Shown here piece by piece: positions 29,806-35,047 of a stretch of DNA of 35,047 nt. Both the position numbers and the translations under genes were made by a program. Source of the stretch: a bacterium (GTDB lineage Bacteria > Hydrothermota > UBA3073 > JACQXS01 > JAQTXJ01); the NCBI GenBank assembly GCA_028688815.1, contig JAQTXJ010000022.1:1-35047 (forward strand). Direction: 5' to 3'. Positions within the stretch are counted from its first letter, which is position 1. Each line of letters starts with the position of its first letter. Under the pieces are notes generated by a model. That model was not told the DNA's origin. It searched no databases and saw nothing but the letters and a program-made list of their open reading frames with translations.

Positions 29806-31962
29806 ATGGATAAAAATATAAAACTCAATTCGTTACTTCCTATTACCAACTCTTTTTTGCATTCTTATTCTATTATCTTATTCTCAAACAATCGCTGGCT
29901 TGGACTCATATTACTATTGGCAACTCTAAATGCTCCTCTTGTAGGTCTTTGCGGAGTAATCGGAACAATCACAGCCATTCTTATCGCAAGATTATTGAAT
30001 TTTACTCCCCCGAACGATAATTCAGGATTCCAGAGCTTCAACAGTTTGCTCGTGTCTTTAGGAATAGGCTATTTTTACCCGGGCACAGCAAGTGAAAGCT
30101 GGCTGTTTTTATTGTTTTTTATTATCCTGAGTTCAATTATCACAACTATGTTATCAATATCGCTCTCCCAGTTTTTTCGTTCACAATTGGCATTACCTTC
30201 TTTAAGCGTTCCTTTTATCATTATGGCTGTTTTAACCTGCTTATTCTATAATGAAATTCAAAGTTCCTTATCAAATCAGAATGTCCATCGCCTTTTAATT
30301 AATTGGAATCCTGCTTTACAAGGCTGGGTTTCCATATATCTCAAAAGCATAGGTGGTATCTTTTTCCAGCCAAATATTATAGGAGGAATGCTTATAGCGC
30401 TGGCAATTCTACTACATTCAAGAATCGCTTTTCTCCTTTCTTTAATAGGATTTGCAATGGGGTACTTGTTTTTACTCAACACCTCTTTCAACGAATTATC
30501 AATCATAATGGCAGGTTTTAATTTTATTTTAACTGCAATAGCCATAGGCGGAGTATTTTTTGTACCTTCTGTTTCATCTTTTATAATCGCAGCTATTACA
30601 AGCTGCGCAGGTGCATTCATAGGACTTTCTCTTGAGTATGTATTTGATGTTTTTAACATCCCGGTTTTAGCTATTCCTTTTAATTTTATCGTCCTTACCT
30701 TAATTTATGCATTCAGACTGCGAACTAAAAATTTACACCCTTATCTTATTGATTTTTTCTCCAATACACCGGAAGAAAGTCTTGAGTATTACCATTCAAA
30801 AATCATAAAAATATCTGAAGAAGGATTATACCCGGTTTACCTTCCATTTAATGGAGAATGGACGGTTACACAGGGATACAACGATGAACCGACTCACAAA
30901 TTACAGTGGGCTTATGCCTGGGATTTTGAAGTGCTGGACGAAAATAAATCAAAATTCAAAAATTCGGGCGGGGAACAAAAAGACTTCTATTGTTTTGATA
31001 AACCTGTTATTGCACCCATAAACGGCACTGTAGTAAAAATAATAAACAACATAGACGATAACCCGATAAACCACCTAAACACTAAAGACAATTGGGGGAA
31101 CTTAATTGTTCTTCAATATGCACCAAATATATTTGCATTGCTGTGTCACTTAAAAAAAGGCAGTATCAAAGTAGTAGTCGGACAATACGTGAAAACAGGC
31201 GAGATAATAGCGCAATGCGGGAATTCAGGACGCTCTGCCATTCCTCATTTACACCTGCAATTACAAACGACTTCTGAACCAGGTTCTCCTACAATTAAAG
31301 CCAATATCGTTAATTTCATAATTAAAAATACTTCCGATTTTATGCACTCCGGAATACCTAAAAAAGATGATACTGTCGTATCTCTGAAACCACAATTAAG
31401 ATTACAGGATATGCTGAAATTCAATTTGAATAATACTTATATGTTTAAAGTAACGGATTATTCGGGAAAAGATGAAAAAACCTTTGATGAAAAATGGACT
31501 ATAAAAGTAGATTTATGGGGCAATTTTTCTATCACCTCGAATAAAGAAAACACCTCAAATTTCACAATTTATAACGGCGTCTTTAGCCTATTGAATTTCA
31601 AAGGAACACATAATACGGCACTTTATACATTAAACCTAGCTTTTTCAAGATTCCCTTATGTTGAAGAAAAAACAATTAACTGGAGCAAAAAACTTCCTAT
31701 AAATTTACTTTTTTCTCATTTCTTAAAATCAGTTATAAACTTCTTCAGTTTTATAATTCCGCCACCTGAACTTATCGGGAAATACACTGCTGCTCACAAA
31801 ACAAATGGAGACATACATATAGACGGAAGAATCAGCATATTTTTCGGAAAACGCACATCTCAAAAATATAATACTAGTTGTGTCTTCAATCCCGAGAAAG
31901 GAATTCTCCAATTAGAACTAATAGAAAAAGGCAAACTCAAAATAAAAGCAGAAAGATTGTAA
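29806..31962 (+). CDS. Urea transporter-like channel fused to M23 metallopeptidase
   Basis: 718 aa. Residues about 5-305 hold roughly ten membrane segments with urea-transporter (UT) family text: APLVGLCGVIGTITAILIAR, FQSFNSLLVSLGIGYFY in the first half and AGFNFILTAIAIGGVFFVPS in the second half, the internal duplication of UT channels. Residues about 345-510 form a LytM/M23 domain: THKLQWAYAWDFEV with Zn ligands His364 and Asp373 (the H-x8-D spacing of one M23 subgroup), CFDKPVIAPINGTVVKI, LLCHLKKGSIKV, GQYVKTGEIIAQCGNSGRS and PHLHLQL with His481/His483. A C-terminal beta-rich domain (about 520-718) is unassigned. The peptidase should face the periplasm and cut peptidoglycan cross-links. 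It starts 36 nt after the decarboxylase gene; no RBS is visible. Confidence 0.88.
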   Translation: MDKNIKLNSLLPITNSFLHSYSIILFSNNRWLGLILLLATLNAPLVGLCGVIGTITAILIARLLNFTPPNDNSGFQSFNSLLVSLGIGYFYPGTASESWLFLLFFIILSSIITTMLSISLSQFFRSQLALPSLSVPFIIMAVLTCLFYNEIQSSLSNQNVHRLLINWNPALQGWVSIYLKSIGGIFFQPNIIGGMLIALAILLHSRIAFLLSLIGFAMGYLFLLNTSFNELSIIMAGFNFILTAIAIGGVFFVPSVSSFIIAAITSCAGAFIGLSLEYVFDVFNIPVLAIPFNFIVLTLIYAFRLRTKNLHPYLIDFFSNTPEESLEYYHSKIIKISEEGLYPVYLPFNGEWTVTQGYNDEPTHKLQWAYAWDFEVLDENKSKFKNSGGEQKDFYCFDKPVIAPINGTVVKIINNIDDNPINHLNTKDNWGNLIVLQYAPNIFALLCHLKKGSIKVVVGQYVKTGEIIAQCGNSGRSAIPHLHLQLQTTSEPGSPTIKANIVNFIIKNTSDFMHSGIPKKDDTVVSLKPQLRLQDMLKFNLNNTYMFKVTDYSGKDEKTFDEKWTIKVDLWGNFSITSNKENTSNFTIYNGVFSLLNFKGTHNTALYTLNLAFSRFPYVEEKTINWSKKLPINLLFSHFLKSVINFFSFIIPPPELIGKYTAAHKTNGDIHIDGRISIFFGKRTSQKYNTSCVFNPEKGILQLELIEKGKLKIKAERL

Positions 31963-32051
31963 TTCAAACTTCCAGCCTGTTGGTAGGCATACTTGATTTA
32001 TAAATAATCTAATGTCTTAATTACCCAACTACCATTAATTAGAATTCGTCT

Positions 32052-33659
32052 TTACTTTATAATTACTATCTTTTGACTTAATGATTTTTCACCCAGACTT
32101 GCCCTAACAAAATATATACCATTCTTAAACTCATCTATATTCAAGTTTGCCGAATAATTTCCTGCCTTTAATGATCTCCCCATACCCATACTGTTTATTT
32201 CTTTGCCGCTAATATCAAAAATAGTAATAGCGACATCGCTCATTCTCTCTATGTTGAATAAAACCGTTATCTTATTTTTACTTTGCAAAACTGTTAATTT
32301 ATTTCCTTCAACACTTGATTGAGCCTCTTCCACAGATGTTGGACATTTTGACTCAATTGCATATACCGGACCATTATTAACACACCCTACTATTTCCAAA
32401 CAACCATCACCATCTATATCACCTATAGCGTGGGTAGGGTGAATATCGTTAGGTGATGCCTGCAAATCCCATTTCAATGAACCATCTCCTTCTAAACAAG
32501 CTACATATCCCTTATGATTTGCACCAATAACTTCAAGGTTGGCATCCCCGTCCACATCTGCAAAAATAGGATTGGAATGGACAGTTTGGTCAGATGGAAA
32601 AACATAAGACCATAATGTATCTACCCCATTCTCATCTAATGCATTTATTCCATGATAATGAAACAAAACTTCATATCTGCCATCATTATCTATATCTCCC
32701 GTTGCTACTCCCGCATTTGCTCCCAAACTTGAGGGACACCCCGGATTAACATACCCCCACTTAATTACTCCGCTTAACCCGTTAATAACAAACACGCCAA
32801 AATATTTATATGACATAACTTCTGTTATCCCATCACCGTCAATATCTCTTATACTTGGAATAAAAAGTACATACGGAGGCGTCCCACCCATTGCACCACC
32901 GCTATCCGTTCTGCACGTCCATTTTACACTTCCATTAGTTCCATTTAATGCATAAACATTCATATTATTTGAGGATACAATAACTTCCGTAGTTGCAGGG
33001 GTGTTATCTATATCGCCAATGGCCGGTGAACAATATTCGTTACTGCACCCTGCAGTCCCTGTTGTCGCTGTCCATATCGTACTTCCAGTTGCACCGTTAA
33101 GACAGAAAGTAGAAGTTTTTGAACATATTACAATTTCCACGGTACTTGCGTTTCCATCAACATCCCCAATAACTGGTGAAGCAGCTAATTCACTCGCAAC
33201 TGTATTTGACCATTTAATTGTTCCTAAATTACCGCTAACCGCATAAACTGTCCCACTTAATGTTCCCACTACAATCTCTATTGCACTATCCCCATCTATA
33301 TCTCCTAATGTTGGCGTAGAGCTATACAGAGAGCCATTTAGCGTGCGATTCCATTTTATAGTCCCGTCTGCTCCCCTAAGTGCATATAATCTACTATCCG
33401 TTCCACCCACAACTACTTCTACTCCATTATCAGTATCTATGTTACCTATTGTTGCAGATGCAAGCGTAGAAACGGCTCTTGTCCATTTAATGCTTACCGT
33501 ATCCATAGTCCCTCGTTCCCCGATTGTAGGATGAAATTCGCCTGTCCTTTGAGCATCACTCATAAGCATTGGCCAGGGTAAATATTTAGAGTAAACGCTC
33601 GAAGAACCAATAAATAAAGTTAATAAAACTATTATTTTACACAAACTAAAATTTTTCAT
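32052..33659 (-). CDS. Secreted FG-GAP/PQQ-like beta-propeller with T9SS sorting domain
   Basis: 535 aa. Signal peptide about 1-24 (cleavage near VYS), then SKYLPWPMLMSDAQRTG, the usual N-terminus of PQQ-like/FG-GAP propellers of this class. Seven or more repeats carry calcium-binding acidic loops (GDIDGDSAIEIV, GDVDGNASTVEIV, RDIDGDGITEV, GDIDNDGRYEV, ADVDGDANLEV, GDIDGDGCLEI) alternating with PQQ-like GADGTIKWNRTL strands. The last about 85 residues (VEEAQSSVEGNKLTVLQSKN; FDISGKEINSMGM; GIYFVRASLGEKSLSQKIVI) form a Por-type sorting domain. It is probably surface-attached; the ligand is unknown. RBS GGAGGG lies just before the ATG, and a promoter lies upstream. Confidence 0.88.
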   Translation of the reverse strand: MKNFSLCKIIVLLTLFIGSSSVYSKYLPWPMLMSDAQRTGEFHPTIGERGTMDTVSIKWTRAVSTLASATIGNIDTDNGVEVVVGGTDSRLYALRGADGTIKWNRTLNGSLYSSTPTLGDIDGDSAIEIVVGTLSGTVYAVSGNLGTIKWSNTVASELAASPVIGDVDGNASTVEIVICSKTSTFCLNGATGSTIWTATTGTAGCSNEYCSPAIGDIDNTPATTEVIVSSNNMNVYALNGTNGSVKWTCRTDSGGAMGGTPPYVLFIPSIRDIDGDGITEVMSYKYFGVFVINGLSGVIKWGYVNPGCPSSLGANAGVATGDIDNDGRYEVLFHYHGINALDENGVDTLWSYVFPSDQTVHSNPIFADVDGDANLEVIGANHKGYVACLEGDGSLKWDLQASPNDIHPTHAIGDIDGDGCLEIVGCVNNGPVYAIESKCPTSVEEAQSSVEGNKLTVLQSKNKITVLFNIERMSDVAITIFDISGKEINSMGMGRSLKAGNYSANLNIDEFKNGIYFVRASLGEKSLSQKIVIIK

Positions 33660-33693
33660 TTTCCCTCCAAAAATTATTTATCATACAAAAACT

Positions 33694-33724
33694 ATTATAT
33701 GACATAAATCAATACTGTTGTCAA
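33694..33724 (-). promoter_or_regulatory. Promoter of the FG-GAP propeller gene
   Basis: Minus strand TTGACA (33724-33719) and a perfect TATAAT (33699-33694), but with a 19-nt spacer; a weaker TGTCAT (33704-33699) gives 14 nt. The leader is about 30 nt, with RBS GGAGGG. Confidence 0.5.
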
Positions 33725-33775
33725 TATTAAACGCTATTTTATAAATTTATCCAATAAATCCAATTTCTTTTGGTT

Positions 33776-34105
33776 TTACTCTACTTTTTCTATCGGCACA
33801 TCCCCAAATATATTTTCTAGTTTATAATACTCTCTTACCGGCTTCAAAAAAATATGAACCACAACATTTATATAATCCAGCAAAATCCAGTTAGCATACG
33901 AATATCCTTCTATATGCCCAGGTTTTCCCGTCTTCTTTTCTATCTCTTCCGCTAAAGCCTTTGCATGGGGAACCGAATTAGCAGTGCAGATTACAAAATA
34001 ATATGCAATGTCCGATACTTTCTGTATATTCATAATTACAATATCATCTGCTTTTTTATCTTTTGCAACATCCGCTATCCTTGCAGCAATTGTTTTTGGT
34101 TTCAC
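33776..34105 (-). CDS. rsfS: Ribosomal silencing factor RsfS
   Basis: 109 aa, normal size. RsfS (Iojap/RsfA) binds ribosomal protein uL14 and blocks 50S-30S joining during starvation. Motifs: KKADDIVIMNIQKVSDIAYYFVICTANSVPHAKALAEEIE (residues about 17-56) and GHIEGYSYANWILLDYINVVVHIFLKPVREYYKLENIFGD (about 63-102). The start is GTG at 34105, overlapping the TGA of the LytR_C gene (GTGA), so it is translationally coupled; no ATG fits. Confidence 0.95.
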   Translation of the reverse strand: MKPKTIAARIADVAKDKKADDIVIMNIQKVSDIAYYFVICTANSVPHAKALAEEIEKKTGKPGHIEGYSYANWILLDYINVVVHIFLKPVREYYKLENIFGDVPIEKVE

Positions 34106-34521
34106 TTGTTTTTTTCTTTTTGCTCCTTGAAATCTTCTCCCAGTACAACCGTTACGTCTACTAATTGAAATGGATGCGGTTCAAAGGTTATTTTTCCCTG
34201 CTTGAAAATCCTGCTTACAAACTTTGCATTTCCTAAATTTACATCCGACCTGTCAAGTATAACTGTTGAAGGAACTCTCTCTTTCGCCGTTCCAAATTCT
34301 AAAACATCAAAACCTTTATCTCGTAACTTTTCCGCTACTCTTTCCGCAAGACCACTTTTGGAACTACCGTTCAATACTTCTACTCTAATTTTACTTGCCT
34401 CTTCTCTTGTTGCCGTTCGATTGGATTTTACAAAATTCTCTATAGTAGAAACAATATAAAATGTAGAAAATATCCCTAATAAAACTAAAAAAAATACCCC
34501 TACTTTATAAAAGTTCCGCAT
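34102..34521 (-). CDS. LytR C-terminal domain-containing protein
   Basis: 139 aa. An N-terminal membrane anchor (about 7-28) is followed by a LytR_C domain (about 44-130: IRVEVLNGSSKSGLAERVAE, LRDKGFDVLEFG, TVILDRS, then FVSRIFKQ and DVTVVLGEDF). No LytR-CpsA-Psr catalytic domain is present, so this is the stand-alone anchored form. The role is presumably in cell envelope assembly. The ATG lies 17 nt inside the end of the GlmU-like gene and the stop overlaps rsfS. A GlmU-like, LytR_C and RsfS cluster fits a coupled envelope and growth-control operon. Confidence 0.85.
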   Translation of the reverse strand: MRNFYKVGVFFLVLLGIFSTFYIVSTIENFVKSNRTATREEASKIRVEVLNGSSKSGLAERVAEKLRDKGFDVLEFGTAKERVPSTVILDRSDVNLGNAKFVSRIFKQGKITFEPHPFQLVDVTVVLGEDFKEQKEKNK

Positions 34522-35047
34522 CTTCTATATTTGAGTCTTCCCCTATCTCACTGCCATCTGAAATTTTTGAATTTATAATTCTTGCATTACGCCCAAGTAT
34601 ACAATTTTTACCTACAAAAGTTTTTCCAAGCAACTCAACTCCGGTTTCAATTATTGTGTTCTCCCCTATCTCTATATCCCAATCTATTCGCGTGTTAGAT
34701 GGATTTCTAATCGTTACTCCTTTTAATTGCATTTTTTCGATTATTCTCTTTTGAAGGATTAATTCCCTTTCCGTAAGCTCTTTTCTGTTATTTATTCCCA
34801 TTACTTCCTGCCAGTCACTTGCGGCAAAACCATATACTCCTAATCCCTTTTTTTGTATAATTTCTATGGTATCCGTAAGATAATATTCTTTCTGGGCATT
34901 TGATGGATTGATTTTATGTAATGCAGAGAATAATTCCTTTTTATCAAAAACATATATCCCGCTATTTATCTCGTTTATTTTCTTTTCTTCTTTATTCGCA
35001 TCCACCGCTTCCACTATTTTTACTACCTTATCACCTTTTCTTACTAC
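34505..35047 (-). CDS. glmU: GlmU-like UDP-GlcNAc pyrophosphorylase, partial, short C-terminus
   Basis: The 5' end is outside the window; 180 residues are visible and the frame is open to base 35047. The sequence reads as the end of the GlmU uridylyltransferase domain (INEINSGIYVFDKKELFSAL, then QKEYYLTDTIEIIQKKG and VMGINNRKELTERE) and the beginning of the left-handed beta-helix (PSNTRIDWDIEIGENTIIET, GRNARIINSKISDG). The helix breaks off after only about 65 residues at a TAA (34507-34505), whereas bifunctional GlmU has roughly 200 more, including the acetyltransferase active site. It therefore probably makes UDP-GlcNAc from GlcNAc-1-P but cannot acetylate. The downstream LytR_C gene overlaps the stop in another frame and is intact, so the end looks natural. 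The gene symbol is given for homology only. Confidence 0.8.
   Translation of the reverse strand, partial: VVRKGDKVVKIVEAVDANKEEKKINEINSGIYVFDKKELFSALHKINPSNAQKEYYLTDTIEIIQKKGLGVYGFAASDWQEVMGINNRKELTERELILQKRIIEKMQLKGVTIRNPSNTRIDWDIEIGENTIIETGVELLGKTFVGKNCILGRNARIINSKISDGSEIGEDSNIEDAELL

Noticed and set aside
31963-32051. Strong bidirectional terminator between convergent genes
   Set aside because: Only a 4-bp GCCT/AGGC hairpin (31975-31988) without a U-tract is present.
34490-34521. Frameshift as the cause of the short GlmU-like C-terminus
   Set aside because: The overlapping downstream gene is an intact LytR_C protein beginning there with an ATG, and no beta-helix hexapeptides continue in other frames within the window.
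1-35047. CRISPR array or cas genes
   Set aside because: No regularly spaced direct repeats of 23-40 nt and no Cas-like protein were found. The only tandem repeats are 7- and 10-mers.

Overview
The window is an AT-rich, gene-dense bacterial segment read with the standard code (TAA, TAG and TGA all end genes). It looks like a Gram-negative, probably anaerobic, uncultured lineage of the Fibrobacteres-Chlorobi-Bacteroidetes type or a relative (for example WOR-3/Stahlbacteria or Cloacimonadota; the placement is inference). The evidence is apolipoprotein N-acyltransferase and several beta-barrel-like proteins (outer membrane), four secreted proteins ending in a type IX secretion (Por-type) sorting domain, and IorAB, an oxygen-sensitive ferredoxin-linked oxidoreductase. 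No T9SS machinery lies in the window.

Layout. 1-3.7 kb (minus): SAM methyltransferase, GIY-YIG protein, tRNA-Ser(GCT), a beta-barrel-like protein and a membrane-anchored D-glucuronyl C5-epimerase-like protein. 3.9-6.0 kb (minus): nitroreductase, a small membrane protein, an atypical 6-phosphofructokinase and, upstream, a 53-codon small ORF with its own promoter. 6.0-8.4 kb: a repeat-rich gap with an orphan terminator, then a GT-C type glycosyltransferase. 8.4-14.7 kb (plus): iorA, a small barrel-like gene, iorB, a SPOR protein, rdgB, tRNA-Pro(TGG), a methyltransferase and lnt. 14.7-20.4 kb (minus): one tight operon DUF3467-accB-accC-holA-(T9SS beta-propeller)-nrdR. 20.7-26.5 kb: a T9SS subtilase, a divergent T9SS protein, an Ig-like lipoprotein and a barrel-like protein. 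26.5-32 kb (plus): a five-gene operon of a small exported protein, PqqD-like protein, ATP-grasp ligase, DapDC-fold PLP decarboxylase and a urea-transporter/M23-peptidase fusion. 32-35 kb (minus): a T9SS FG-GAP propeller, then GlmU-like (cut by the window edge), LytR_C-domain protein and RsfS.

The strongest candidate for an undescribed system is the 26.5-32 kb operon. A PqqD-like peptide or carrier protein, an amino-acid-type ATP-grasp ligase and an amino-acid decarboxylase sit next to a membrane channel fused to a cell-wall peptidase. This suggests peptide- or carrier-tethered amino-acid modification coupled to envelope transport. No radical SAM enzyme is present, so it is not an ordinary PqqD-RiPP locus.

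Expression signals are unusually legible. TTGACA-type promoters precede most transcription units. At five of them the start codon lies only 8-12 nt past the -10 box with no Shine-Dalgarno sequence, which suggests leaderless mRNAs. Units with longer leaders, and many genes inside operons, carry G-rich ribosome binding sites. Three start codons were moved downstream from the longest reading frame on this basis (10160, 25108, 25737), and two more on the basis of RBS and signal peptide (23107 minus, 23422).
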